Shown one piece after another: positions 16,717 through 25,182 of a stretch of DNA of 43,332 bases. Within the stretch, counting starts at the first letter, position 1. Each line of letters begins with the position of its first letter. The notes beneath the pieces were generated by a model, which was not told the DNA's origin, searched no databases, and saw only the letters and a program-made list of their open reading frames with translations. This DNA comes from Paenibacillus sp. (lineage in GTDB: Bacteria; Bacillota; Bacilli; Paenibacillales; YIM-B00363): positions 1 through 43,332 of the forward strand of contig NZ_JAPSKE010000040.1 in NCBI RefSeq assembly GCF_031177825.1, given 5' to 3'. Made by a program: the position numbers and the translations under genes.

Positions 16717-18630
16717 ATGTCGTTAAGAACGTTGCAGGCGAGAATCGTCGCGGTGCTGGTCGTCATTATGGTCGTGCCATTGGCGGCTGTAGGGGCATAT
16801 TTTTACTATAGTTTGGATCGGGATCTCGGCAGCGTCGAAGAGGCGCAACTGAAGAGCTTGAGCGCGTCGGGCGTCGAACTGCTCCGCCAGATGGGGGAGG
16901 ATGCGCTGAACGTCGCGAAATCGTATACGTATTGGGAGGAGTTTCGGGCGGCCGCCGAAGCGAAGGATATGCCGTGGATCGAAGAGAACGTGCTTTCGGT
17001 GACGGACGTCGTCTCCACCGTTCATTTCGCCGCGCTTGCGGATCCCGACGGGCACGTGATCGGAACGGCGGGAGACGCGGGCGAGTTCGGCACCTCGTTC
17101 GATCCCGCGGTGATGGAGAAGTTTCGGTCGACGCCGGACTTCCACGGGCTCATGGTCGTCGGCGGCCGGCTCGCGGTCGTCGTCGTCTCCGGCGCGACGA
17201 ACGAGGAAGCGACGAAGGCGCCGACCGGCGCGCTCGTCTTCGGCCGGTACGTCGACGAAGCGGTCGTCGCGCAGCTCGGGAAGGTGCTGCATGCCCGCGT
17301 CTCGGCCGTCGGCGGCGCGGGCGCTCCGGCGGAAGGGTTTCGAATCGTCTCCTCGGATGCAGGGCGCGTCGGGGAGGCGGTCGTCGCGCTGGCCGGCTGG
17401 AACGGAGAGAACGTCGGGTCTCTGACGGTCGCGGCTCCGCTCGAGGCGTCGGAGCGGGCGCAGGCGAACATGCGGCTGACGCTCGCCCTCGTCGGCGGCA
17501 CGATCGTTCTCGCGGCCGTCGTGCTGCTCCTCTGGCTGCGGTTCGACATCGTGCGCCCGGTGCAGCGCATCGCCGGCGCGCTCGGCGCCGTCGCCGGAGG
17601 CGACCTGAGCGCGGCGACCGATGCCAAGGATCGGTCGCGGCCCGACGAGATCGGGGTGCTTACGTTGTCCTACGAGACGATGCGCGAGAGCTTCAGCCGC
17701 GTCGTCGGCGACGTGCGCGCGCTGTCCGAGCGGCTGAGCGAATCCGCCACGGAGACGGCGGCGCTCGCCGATACGTCCAAGGCGGACGGCGAGCGGATGA
17801 ACGTCTCCGTCTCGGAGCTGGCGGCCGGGGCGCGCCAGCGGCAGGCGAGCGCCGCGGACAGCGCGCAGTCGATGCAGGAGATGGCCGTCGGCATCGGCCG
17901 CATCGCGGGGGCGGCCGCTTCGGTGACGGAGACGGCGCATGACGCCAACGGTCTGGCAGCTAGCGGCGGCGCGCTCATGGAAGCGGCGATCGTACAGATG
18001 CGGGAGATGCAGCGCTCGATGGAAGCGTCCGTCGCCGCGGCCGATGCGCAGCGCGAGTCGGCGAACCGCGTGGCCGAGGTGCTCGAGCTGATCTCGTCCG
18101 TGTCGAAGCAGACGAACCTGCTGGCGCTGAACGCGTCGATCGAGGCGGCTCGCGCGGGCGAGGCCGGGCGCGGCTTCGCCGTCGTCGCCGGCGAAGTGCG
18201 CAAGCTCGCCGAGCAGTCCGGCGAAGCGACCGCCCGCGTCGCGGGGCTGCTCGACGCGGTGCGCGAGGGCGCCGCGCAGACGGCGGCTTCGCTGCAGCGG
18301 GCGGCGCTCGAGGTCGGCGACGGCGCGCGGAAGCTGGACGTCGCGTTCGAGCGCTTCGGCGACATTCGCGGCGCGATGGCGTCCGTCGGCGGCCAGGTCG
18401 AAGACGTGTCCGCCGTCGCGCAGCAGCTCGCCGCGGGCTCGGAGCAGGTGAGCGCCTCCGTGGAGGAGATGTCGGCGTTCTCCGCCGAAGCCGCGGAGCG
18501 GGCCGGCGAGCTGAGCGGCTACGCGTCCGAGCAGTACGCGCGGATGGATCGGCTCGCCGGCTCCATGCGGCAGCTCGAGGAGGCGTCGCAGACGCTGTAC
18601 CGCTTGGTCGAGCATATGAAGACGAAATAG
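16717..18630 (+). CDS. Methyl-accepting chemotaxis protein with CHASE4-like sensor domain
   Basis: A 637-residue chemoreceptor. TM1 is about 8-28. An extracytoplasmic domain of about 230 residues contains the Trp-rich helices and helix-to-sheet pattern of CHASE4 (YTYWEEFRAAAEAKDMPW). TM2 is about 262-285, then HAMP (LRFDIVRPVQRI) and a long signalling coiled coil. The highly conserved hairpin tip (ISSVSKQTNLLALNASIEAA...AGRGFAVVAGEVRKLAEQ), which contacts CheA/CheW, is intact. No C-terminal CheR-binding pentapeptide is seen. The ATG at 16717 follows GAGGCGGAG and places TM1 normally. The gene is transcribed alone between two terminators. The ligand is unknown. Confidence 0.93.
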   Translation: MSLRTLQARIVAVLVVIMVVPLAAVGAYFYYSLDRDLGSVEEAQLKSLSASGVELLRQMGEDALNVAKSYTYWEEFRAAAEAKDMPWIEENVLSVTDVVSTVHFAALADPDGHVIGTAGDAGEFGTSFDPAVMEKFRSTPDFHGLMVVGGRLAVVVVSGATNEEATKAPTGALVFGRYVDEAVVAQLGKVLHARVSAVGGAGAPAEGFRIVSSDAGRVGEAVVALAGWNGENVGSLTVAAPLEASERAQANMRLTLALVGGTIVLAAVVLLLWLRFDIVRPVQRIAGALGAVAGGDLSAATDAKDRSRPDEIGVLTLSYETMRESFSRVVGDVRALSERLSESATETAALADTSKADGERMNVSVSELAAGARQRQASAADSAQSMQEMAVGIGRIAGAAASVTETAHDANGLAASGGALMEAAIVQMREMQRSMEASVAAADAQRESANRVAEVLELISSVSKQTNLLALNASIEAARAGEAGRGFAVVAGEVRKLAEQSGEATARVAGLLDAVREGAAQTAASLQRAALEVGDGARKLDVAFERFGDIRGAMASVGGQVEDVSAVAQQLAAGSEQVSASVEEMSAFSAEAAERAGELSGYASEQYARMDRLAGSMRQLEEASQTLYRLVEHMKTK

Positions 18631-18636
18631 AGATTC

Positions 18637-18676
18637 AAGGGAGCTCCGACGGCCATGGCCGCCAGGGCTCCTTTTT
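18637..18676 (+). terminator. Terminator after the chemoreceptor gene
   Basis: GGAGC...CGGCCatGGCCG...GCTCC, a nested hairpin, followed by TTTTT. Confidence 0.8.
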
Positions 18677-18699
18677 CTACGGCCGGCCAATCCGCTAGC

Positions 18700-19085
18700 A
18701 GCCCCGGATCGGGTCAGGGAGCGGAGCGCGTCGGCCGCGGGTGACCCGAGACGGGCCAGGGGCGCCGAACGGCCGGCGCGTTGACCCGGATCGGGTCAGG
18801 AGGCGGAGCGCGTCGGCCGCGGGTGACCCGAAGCGGGCCAGGGGCGCCGAACGGCTGGCGCGTTGACCCGGATCGGGTCAGGGAGCGGAGCGCGTCGGCC
18901 GCGGGTGACCCGAAACGGGCCAGGGGCGCCGAACGGCCGGCGAGTTGACCCGGATCGGGTCAGGGAGCGGAGCGCGTCGGCCGCGGGTGACCCGAAACGG
19001 GCCAGGGGCGCCGAACGGCCGGCGAGTTGACCCGGATCGGGTCAGGGAGCGGAGCGGGCGGGCGCGGGTGACCCGAAACGGGCAG
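18700..19085. repeat. Array of ten palindromes in 82-bp tandem units
   Basis: An 82-bp unit repeats about 4.7 times. Each unit holds two 17-bp inverted repeats, TGACCCG-GAT-CGGGTCA (perfect) and TGACCCG-AAA-CGGGCCA (one mismatch). They start at 18700 (left arm degenerate), 18742, 18782, 18824, 18864, 18906, 18946, 18988, 19028 and 19069. The steps are 42/40 bp alternately, about four helical turns, so all palindromes face the same side of the DNA. Spacers (GGAGCGGAGCGCGTCGGCCG and GGGGCGCCGAACGGCCGGCG types) are also conserved. Open frames through the array have no ribosome binding site and are rejected. The last unit is degraded. Confidence 0.93.
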
Positions 19086-19105
19086 CGGGGCCGGCGTGCT
19101 AATCC

Positions 19106-19354
19106 CTACCCGAGCTCCAAGACGATGCGCACGCGCTCGACGATCGATTCCGGATGATCGGCTTGGCGATGTAACCGGCGTCGCCGGTCAGCGGCAGCAC
19201 CGGAATCGAGGCGGTCCGCGCGCCGGACTTCAGCGCGGGAACGGCGCGACTTCCAAGCCGTCGATATCCAGCAGCGAAGCGATCAACAGGCGGAACGCGC
19301 TGGAGTCGTCGATCATAGCGATTCTTTTTCCCACGAACGGGCCTTCGATTTCAT
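19106..19354 (-). pseudogene. Decayed response-regulator receiver gene
   Basis: Read leftward, one frame gives VGKRIAMIDDSSAFRLLI then ASLLDIDGLEVAPFPR and stops. It is the start of a CheY-like receiver, with the acidic pair D-D-S. A second stretch, shifted in frame, gives LKSGARTASIPVLPLT..GDAGYIAKPI with the conserved Lys-Pro. A third frame gives HPESIVERVRIVLELG and a TAG at 19106-19108. The phosphoacceptor Asp segment is deleted and there are at least two frame changes. No start codon with a ribosome binding site remains. It lies between the palindrome array and the Hpt gene and overlaps that gene's promoter on the other strand. Confidence 0.8.
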
Positions 19355-19362
19355 GATATAAT
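19354..19362 (+). promoter_or_regulatory. Extended -10 promoter element of the Hpt gene
   Basis: TGATATAAT, a consensus -10 with the TGn extension, lies 35 bp upstream of the Hpt start. No good -35 is seen, which is acceptable for extended -10 promoters. Confidence 0.6.
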
Positions 19363-19396
19363 TTGGGAATAATGGATAAAGCGAGGTGGTTCGCGC

Positions 19397-19720
19397 GTGA
19401 TGAGCGAAGAACGATACCGACGAATCCTGGAAAGCACGAAATCGTTGTTCCTGGAAGAACTGCGAGCCAAAAGCGCGGACATCGCGGAGACGATCGAACG
19501 ATGGCGCCTCGGAACGGTCACGGACGATCGATTGGTGGACCGTCTCTATCGCCAGACGCACACGCTGAAGGGCGTGGCGCTCACGGTCGGCTTCGCCGAC
19601 GTGCACGACATCGCCGACGCGATCAGCGACTTCAAGCATCGTCACGAGGAGAGCCCGCTTCCGAAGGAAGAGCTGGACCGTCTCGCCGAACGAGCGATGA
19701 AGCTTGAAATCTATCGGTGA
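19397..19720 (+). CDS. Histidine phosphotransfer (Hpt) domain protein
   Basis: A 107-residue single-domain protein. The Hpt signature LYRQTHTLKGVALTVGF places the phosphorylatable histidine at H55, preceded and followed by amphipathic helices as in a four-helix Hpt bundle. Such proteins shuttle phosphate between receivers in multistep phosphorelays. The start is GTG at 19397 (AGGTGG seven bases upstream) or the immediately following ATG at 19400. It stands alone. Its partner may be the hybrid kinase with two receivers at 5817, or the receiver now decayed next door; both are inferences from context. Confidence 0.85.
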   Translation: MMSEERYRRILESTKSLFLEELRAKSADIAETIERWRLGTVTDDRLVDRLYRQTHTLKGVALTVGFADVHDIADAISDFKHRHEESPLPKEELDRLAERAMKLEIYR

Positions 19721-19859
19721 CGGAGGGACCATTTTCCATGTAAGCGCTATTCTTCAATATATCATGTTCTCTTATACGAGAAAACACACGTCTAAAAGAT
19801 TCGCAAACCGGAAACACTTGACAGTAATCTGACGGTTACGAAGTCAAGGAGGAGAAGGT

Positions 19860-20849
19860 ATGCGATTGTCCGGGAATGGCATGTTATGGGATCGCCCGCA
19901 GGCGCTGCTAGAAAGCGTCGTGCGTCAAATCGAGAGAATCGTCGTCGGCAAGCGAGAGACGATAGAGCACTTATTGGTAGCTTTGTTATGCGGAGGGCAT
20001 GCGCTGCTGGAGGACGTGCCGGGCGTCGGAAAGACGCTGCTGGCGAAGACGGCGGCGCGGACGCTCGGCTGCACGTTCGGGCGCATCCAATGCACGCCGG
20101 ACGTGCTGCCCTCGGACATTACCGGCGTGTCGGTGTACCGCCGATCGACGGAGACGTTCGAGTTCCGCCCGGGGCCGATCATGGCCAACGTCGTGCTGGC
20201 GGACGAGCTGAACCGCACGACGCCGAAGACGCAGTCGGCGCTCTTGGAAGCGATGGAAGAACGGCACGTGACGGTGGACGGCGAGACGCATCCGCTGCCG
20301 GAGCCGTTCATGGTCATCGCCACGCAAAACCCGCACGGCTTCGAAGGGGCGTACCCGCTGCCGGAAGCGCAACTGGACCGCTTCCTGCTGAAGCTGCGCC
20401 TCGGTTATCCGACGGCGGCGGAAGAAGCCGCATTGCTGTCGCGCTCCTCCACCGAGTCTGCGTCGTCGCGGGCGCTCTTGCTCGTCGAGGAGCTTCGCGA
20501 GCTGCAGCGCGCGGCGGCGGCCGTCCACGTCGACGAGCCTGTGAAGCTGTATATCGTGTCGCTCGTACAGGCGACGCGGACGTGCGCGGAGCTGTCGCTC
20601 GGCGCGAGTCCCCGCGCATCGCTGGGCTTGTACCGCGCGGCGCAGGCGCTTGCGCTGCTGCGCGGGCGGACGTACGTCGTCCCGGACGACGTGCGCGAGC
20701 TCGCGATGCCGGTGCTGGCGCATCGACTCGCCGTGCGCCCGGAAGCGAGCTACGCCGGGCATACGGCCGAGAGCGTTATGGCGCGTCTGCTCACGACGAC
20801 GCCGGTGCCGTCGGCCCCGGTCGCCTCGAAGGCGGGGGGCGCGGGCTAA
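19860..20849 (+). CDS. MoxR-family AAA+ ATPase
   Basis: A 329-residue AAA+ ATPase of the MoxR group. Walker A is in LEDVPGVGKTLLAK and Walker B in VLADELNRTTPKTQSALLEAMEE. Sensor 1 is MVIATQNP and the arginine-finger region is YPLPEAQLDRF. A family-typical C-terminal lid follows. It begins behind AAGGAGGAG. MoxR proteins act as chaperone-like factors for neighbouring DUF58/VWA proteins. Here the stop overlaps the DUF58 start (TAATG), so the three genes 19860-24320 form a tightly coupled operon. No convincing promoter was found in 19721-19859. Confidence 0.95.
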   Translation: MRLSGNGMLWDRPQALLESVVRQIERIVVGKRETIEHLLVALLCGGHALLEDVPGVGKTLLAKTAARTLGCTFGRIQCTPDVLPSDITGVSVYRRSTETFEFRPGPIMANVVLADELNRTTPKTQSALLEAMEERHVTVDGETHPLPEPFMVIATQNPHGFEGAYPLPEAQLDRFLLKLRLGYPTAAEEAALLSRSSTESASSRALLLVEELRELQRAAAAVHVDEPVKLYIVSLVQATRTCAELSLGASPRASLGLYRAAQALALLRGRTYVVPDDVRELAMPVLAHRLAVRPEASYAGHTAESVMARLLTTTPVPSAPVASKAGGAG

Positions 20850-22042
20850 TGCGGACGCATCGGTGGGCCGCACTGGCGGTATGGGCGTTATTGGGGTGGG
20901 GAATGGCCGCGAGAGGCGGGTTCGCCTTCTCCTTTTTGTTTTATTCGTACAGCTTCATCGTCGCTTACGGATGGGCCGTCCGCTGGATCGGGCTCCGCGG
21001 CGTTCGCGTCACGCGCGCGGTGCGGTGCCCGGACGGAGCCGCGCCGCCGGACGGCGCGTTCGAAGCCGGAGAAGAAGCGATCGTCGAGGTGACGTTGCGT
21101 CGGCCGTTCGCGCTGCCGATCCCTTGGCTCGTCGCCCGGGAAAGGATCGGCGAGGCGGAGCACGACTTGCTTCACGGCCCGTGGTGGTCGACGCGCGCGA
21201 CGTATCGTTACGCGCTGCCGCTGCCGAGCCGGGGCGTGTTCGCCTTCGAGCCGACGGAGCTGTGGGCGGGAGACCCGTTCGGCATCGTGCAGCAGCGCGT
21301 TCGCGCCCGAGGAACGGCGATCCCGGAGGTGATCGTCGCGCCGCGGGCGCGGCGGTTCGGGTATGAGGTGGAGCACGCGATCCTATCGCTAGGCGACGGA
21401 CGGGCTGCCGGCTTGCGGCGGGACGGCGGCGAGCGGACGGACGTCCGCGCGTACCGCGACGGCGATTCGCTCGCCCGCGTGCTCTGGAAGCGGGCCGCTC
21501 GTTCGGACGAGTGGTACGTCCGCACGGAGGAGCCGCCGCGCGCCGCGACGGAGACGGCGGTCGTCGTGGACGCCGCCGTCGCCGCGGCGACGGACGACTG
21601 CGCCGAGGCGGCCGCGGGGGTGCTCGTCGCCCTCGGCGTGCGCCGGCGGACGTTCCGGCTGTACGCCGCCGCCGTCGCCGCCGGCAACGCCGGCGGTTGG
21701 CGCCGGCGGTTGGCCGCGCTCGAAGTCGCCGCGCCGCCGATCCGGGCCGGCGCGGCGACGCTGGGCGGCGCCTCCGGCGTCGTCGTCGTCGCGGGCGGGG
21801 CCTTGCGGCCGGAGACGGCGGCGCTGTGCCGCGAGTGGCAAACCGGCGGCCGCGACGTGCTGCTCCTGCTCGCGCGCGGGGAACCCGGCGTTCGCCCCGG
21901 CGACGCGGAGCTTCCGGAGGAGCTGGCGTCTTGGCTGCGGCGCGCGGGCGTCCGCATCGCCGTGACGGACGCCGCCGGCGACCGAATCGCTGCGGAAGGA
22001 GGCGGGCGCGATGACGACGGCCGGTTCTCCGTTCCTTCGTAA
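20849..22042 (+). CDS. DUF58 domain membrane protein
   Basis: A 397-residue protein with two short N-terminal membrane segments (about 7-24 and 28-45), followed by a beta-rich region and the DUF58 core. The family motif is clear in ERTDVRAYRDGDSLARVLWKRAARSDEWYVR. The C-terminal half is very Ala-rich and ends in a degenerate VWA-like fold. The start overlaps the moxR stop (TAATG). An upstream open frame running through moxR is out of phase with that gene and not used. The end overlaps the transglutaminase gene by 32 bp. Partner proteins suggest a cell-envelope maintenance role, known only by association. Confidence 0.9.
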   Translation: MRTHRWAALAVWALLGWGMAARGGFAFSFLFYSYSFIVAYGWAVRWIGLRGVRVTRAVRCPDGAAPPDGAFEAGEEAIVEVTLRRPFALPIPWLVARERIGEAEHDLLHGPWWSTRATYRYALPLPSRGVFAFEPTELWAGDPFGIVQQRVRARGTAIPEVIVAPRARRFGYEVEHAILSLGDGRAAGLRRDGGERTDVRAYRDGDSLARVLWKRAARSDEWYVRTEEPPRAATETAVVVDAAVAAATDDCAEAAAGVLVALGVRRRTFRLYAAAVAAGNAGGWRRRLAALEVAAPPIRAGAATLGGASGVVVVAGGALRPETAALCREWQTGGRDVLLLLARGEPGVRPGDAELPEELASWLRRAGVRIAVTDAAGDRIAAEGGGRDDDGRFSVPS

Positions 22043-24320
22043 TTTGTTCGTCACGGCGCTGCTGTTCGGCTTGTTCTCCGAATGGCTGCGTCCGCTCGCC
22101 TCGATGGCGGAGGCGACGGACATGTACCGGCTGCTTCCGTTCCTTGGGGCGCTCGCGTTTTATATGGCGATCGACGCGGGACGACTTCACGGGGCGATCG
22201 GCTGGCCGCTCAAGCTGATTTTTACGGCGCTGTGGATCGGATATTGGTTCCAGCCCGAGGCGCTTTCTTCCGGACGATGGCTGATCGACTTCCCGACGCT
22301 CGTCTTGGAGGATGCGAGCGGCTTGCTGTCCGGCGTCTGGCTCGTCAGTCCGGAGACGCGAACGCTGCTGTTCCTCGCCGGCTGGGCGGCGCTTGCGTAC
22401 GCGGTGCAGCGGATCGTGACGGAGCGCGGCCAGGCGTTGTGGTTCGTCGGGTCGACGCTGCTGTTCCTCGTCCTGCTTCAGCTGTGGCCGGGGCTCGACA
22501 CGACCGGCGGCATCTTGCGGTCGGCCGCGTTCGGGCTGCTGCTGCTCACGACGCAGCACGGGACGAAGTGGGAGCGGCTGCTTGGGAATCGCTTCGCGGA
22601 AAGCCGGGGGGCGGCGCTCTCCCGCATCGCCGCCGGCGCATTATGCGCCGCGATCGCGCTCGGCTCGGGCTATGGCTTGTCCGCGCGGGAAACCGCGGCG
22701 GTCGAGCCGGTGTCGCTCGAGCGATGGGCCGACTGGGCGCGGAGCGCGGCGACGTCGCGGGGGGAGGGGGCGTTCGCCTCCGTCCTCCCGGCGGCGACCG
22801 GGTACGGCGCGGACGACAGCCGGCTCGGCCGGGCGGTGTCGCCGGACGACGCGCTCGCCTTCACGGCGACGACGGAGCTCGCGACGTATTGGCGAGGCGA
22901 GAGCAAGGACGTCTACACCGGCCGAGGCTGGCGGAGCAGCGCGCTCGGCGAGACGGCCGCGACGTTCCGCGCCGCCGAAGCCCCCGAGGGGGCCGTCGTC
23001 ATCTCGCAGCAGGTCGACGTGCTGTCGCGCGCCCTGGAGCGCAACGTCTTCGCCGGCGGGCAGGTGCTGCGCTTCCCGGAGCTGACGGACGACGACGGCT
23101 CGCGGCTGTCCGACATCCACCTGCGATACGACGCGGACGACGGCTCGTATTTCGTCGGGACGAATGCGGTGCGGCTCGGCTCGTACCGGATGGAGACGGC
23201 GCTCGCGGCGAGCGATCCGGCGGCGCTGATCGCGGACGGGTCGCCGGAGGCGGACGCGTCCTCGGCGCGGCATTTGCAACTGCCGGGCTCGCTGCCGCAG
23301 CGGGTGCGCGATTTGTCCCGCGACATCGTGCGGGACGTGCCGGCGCACCCGTATTTGCAGGCGGTCGCCGTGCAGTCGTATTTGCAGGAGCATTACCGCT
23401 ACACGCTGGAGACGGACGTACCGCCGGAAGGGGCCGACTTCGTCGATCACTTCCTGTTCGAGACGGGGGCGGGGTATTGCAACCATTTCTCGACGGCGAT
23501 GGTCGTGCTGCTTCGTTCGATCGGCGTCGAGGCGCGATGGGTGAAGGGCTTCGCGCCGGGCACGCCGGATCCGGATCGGCCGGGTACGTACGCGGTGCGG
23601 CAGTCCGACGCCCACTCCTGGGTCGAGGTGCGGTTCGCGGACGCGGGCTGGGTGGCGTTCGAGGCGACGCCGCCGGCGTCGGCCGAAGGCGTCGAAGCCG
23701 GCTTCGCGGGGCTTGGCGCGGAGCCGGCCAACATGCAGCTGCCGCAGGGCACCGTGCTCGCGACGGCGGCGACCGCTTCCGCATCGGCGTCGGCATCGGC
23801 GTCGGCTGCGGACGAAGCCGAAGCGGGCGGGGGCGCGGCCGCCTCCGTCGAGGCGTGGCTCGCGTCCGCGCGGGAGCGGCTGCGCGGCGGCCTCGACGCG
23901 GCGGCCGCCGTCTACGACGCCGCGGCGCAGCGCGTGCCGCGCGAATGGGCGGCGCCGCTCGGCTGGGCGCTCGCCGGCGGCGCGACCGCCGCCGCGGCGC
24001 TCGGCGCGGCCTTCGCGCTGGCGCGGTTCGTCCGCCGCGGGGCGGCGCCCGGTTACGCGGCGTTCCCCGCGCCGCCCCAGCGCCGCCGGCTCGACCGGCT
24101 GTGGCGCCGCCTCTATCGGCGCCACGGCCCCCGCACGCCGGAGGAGACGCTGCGCGACTATGCCGCACGGCTGCCGGCGGAGACGCCGGAGGCGCGGGCG
24201 GCGCTGCTCGAGCTCGTTCGCCGCGACGAGGCGATTCGCTACGGCGGCGGCTCGGGACGGCCGGTGTCGCGGCGCTGGGTGAAGGACGTCTGGCGTACGA
24301 TCGCGAAACGAGCCAAATAA
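22011..24320 (+). CDS. Transglutaminase-like membrane protein (TgpA type)
   Basis: A 769-residue protein with about six N-terminal membrane segments (DUF3488-type, residues 1-215). A large extracytoplasmic part follows, with a papain-like transglutaminase domain, then one more membrane helix (about 640-665) and a cytoplasmic tail with DUF4129-like features. The catalytic Cys is in ETGAGYCNHFSTAM and the His in SDAHSWVEV. The third member sits in VAFEATPP, where Glu replaces the usual Asp, a variant I believe occurs in other family members. An Ala/Ser run (SASASASASAA) precedes the last helix. The start follows GGAGG inside the DUF58 gene. With MoxR and DUF58 it forms the common three-gene set. 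Confidence 0.93.
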   Translation: MTTAGSPFLRNLFVTALLFGLFSEWLRPLASMAEATDMYRLLPFLGALAFYMAIDAGRLHGAIGWPLKLIFTALWIGYWFQPEALSSGRWLIDFPTLVLEDASGLLSGVWLVSPETRTLLFLAGWAALAYAVQRIVTERGQALWFVGSTLLFLVLLQLWPGLDTTGGILRSAAFGLLLLTTQHGTKWERLLGNRFAESRGAALSRIAAGALCAAIALGSGYGLSARETAAVEPVSLERWADWARSAATSRGEGAFASVLPAATGYGADDSRLGRAVSPDDALAFTATTELATYWRGESKDVYTGRGWRSSALGETAATFRAAEAPEGAVVISQQVDVLSRALERNVFAGGQVLRFPELTDDDGSRLSDIHLRYDADDGSYFVGTNAVRLGSYRMETALAASDPAALIADGSPEADASSARHLQLPGSLPQRVRDLSRDIVRDVPAHPYLQAVAVQSYLQEHYRYTLETDVPPEGADFVDHFLFETGAGYCNHFSTAMVVLLRSIGVEARWVKGFAPGTPDPDRPGTYAVRQSDAHSWVEVRFADAGWVAFEATPPASAEGVEAGFAGLGAEPANMQLPQGTVLATAATASASASASASAADEAEAGGGAAASVEAWLASARERLRGGLDAAAAVYDAAAQRVPREWAAPLGWALAGGATAAAALGAAFALARFVRRGAAPGYAAFPAPPQRRRLDRLWRRLYRRHGPRTPEETLRDYAARLPAETPEARAALLELVRRDEAIRYGGGSGRPVSRRWVKDVWRTIAKRAK

Positions 24321-24373
24321 TGGCTATAATAAGAGCAGAACCGATTCGGGAAACGAAAGGGGCGCTCTAGCGC

Positions 24374-25114
24374 ATGACGCACAACGATATCGCTTTACTG
24401 TTCTTGCATGGATTCCCGTTCAGTCCGGAAATGTGGGCGCCGCAGCGGGAGGCGTTCGAAGCGCAAGGCTTCCGCGTCGTCGCGCCGGATTTGCGGCTCG
24501 AGACGTCGCCCGCCACGATGGACGCGATGGCCGACAAGGCGATCGAGGCGCTCGACGCGGCGGCCGGCCGCGCGGCGAAGGCCGTCGTCGTCGGGTTCTC
24601 GATGGGCGGGTACGTCGCGTTCTCGCTGCTCGAGCGATACGGCGACCGGGTGGCCGGACTCGCGCTCGCGGATACGCGGGCGGAGGCCGACAGCGAGGAA
24701 GGGAAGGCGGGGCGGCGCGCACTGGCGGCGAACGCGCTGGAGCAAGGGCCGCAGGCGGCCGTCGATGCGATGCTGCATAAGCTGCTGTCGCCGAAGACGG
24801 CCGATCGCCGTCCGGACGTCCAACGCGAAGCCGAGCGCATCATGCTGTCGGCGCCGCCGTCCGCGATCGCGGCCGCGGCGCTCGGCATGGCCGCCCGGCC
24901 GGATCGGACGGCCTCGCTCGGCGGCATTCGCGTCCCGACGCTCGTCATCGTCGGCGAGGACGACGCGATCACGCCGCCCGACGTCGCCGGAAAGATGGCG
25001 GACGCGATCCCCGGCGCGGAGCTCCGCGTCGTCCCGGAGGCGGGCCATCTGTCCAATCTCGAGCGCCCCGAGCTTTTCAACGAGGCACTGTCCGCATGGC
25101 TCTCGAAACTTTAG
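24374..25114 (+). CDS. Alpha/beta-fold hydrolase
   Basis: A 246-residue single-domain esterase-like enzyme. Oxyanion loop LHGFPFSPEMW is followed by nucleophile S76 in VVGFSMGGY, acid D197 in GEDDAITPP and H225 in EAGHLSNLE, so the triad is complete. The cap is short and Ala-rich. There is no signal peptide, so it is cytoplasmic. A TATAAT at 24325-24330 may serve as its own -10. The substrate is unknown; relatives include 3-oxoadipate enol-lactonase-like and carboxylesterase-like proteins. Confidence 0.9.
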   Translation: MTHNDIALLFLHGFPFSPEMWAPQREAFEAQGFRVVAPDLRLETSPATMDAMADKAIEALDAAAGRAAKAVVVGFSMGGYVAFSLLERYGDRVAGLALADTRAEADSEEGKAGRRALAANALEQGPQAAVDAMLHKLLSPKTADRRPDVQREAERIMLSAPPSAIAAAALGMAARPDRTASLGGIRVPTLVIVGEDDAITPPDVAGKMADAIPGAELRVVPEAGHLSNLERPELFNEALSAWLSKL

Positions 25115-25117
25115 AGG

Positions 25118-25147
25118 TTGCCATGGGGTCGAACGATCTTGTAGAAT
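25118..25147 (+). promoter_or_regulatory. Sigma-A promoter of guaA
   Basis: TTGCCA, an 18-bp spacer and TAGAAT, 36 bp upstream of the guaA start. The leader is too short for a riboswitch. Confidence 0.6.
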
Positions 25148-25182
25148 AGTTTCTATTATTACTAGGGGGCTCGTACATTCCG

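Noticed and set aside
18945..19157. Open frame through the palindrome array
   Set aside because: Repeat translation with no ribosome binding site; it runs into the antisense of the decayed receiver.
25124..25141. Possible PurBox (TCGAACGAT) inside the guaA promoter
   Set aside because: Single box with poor flanks and no inverted partner.
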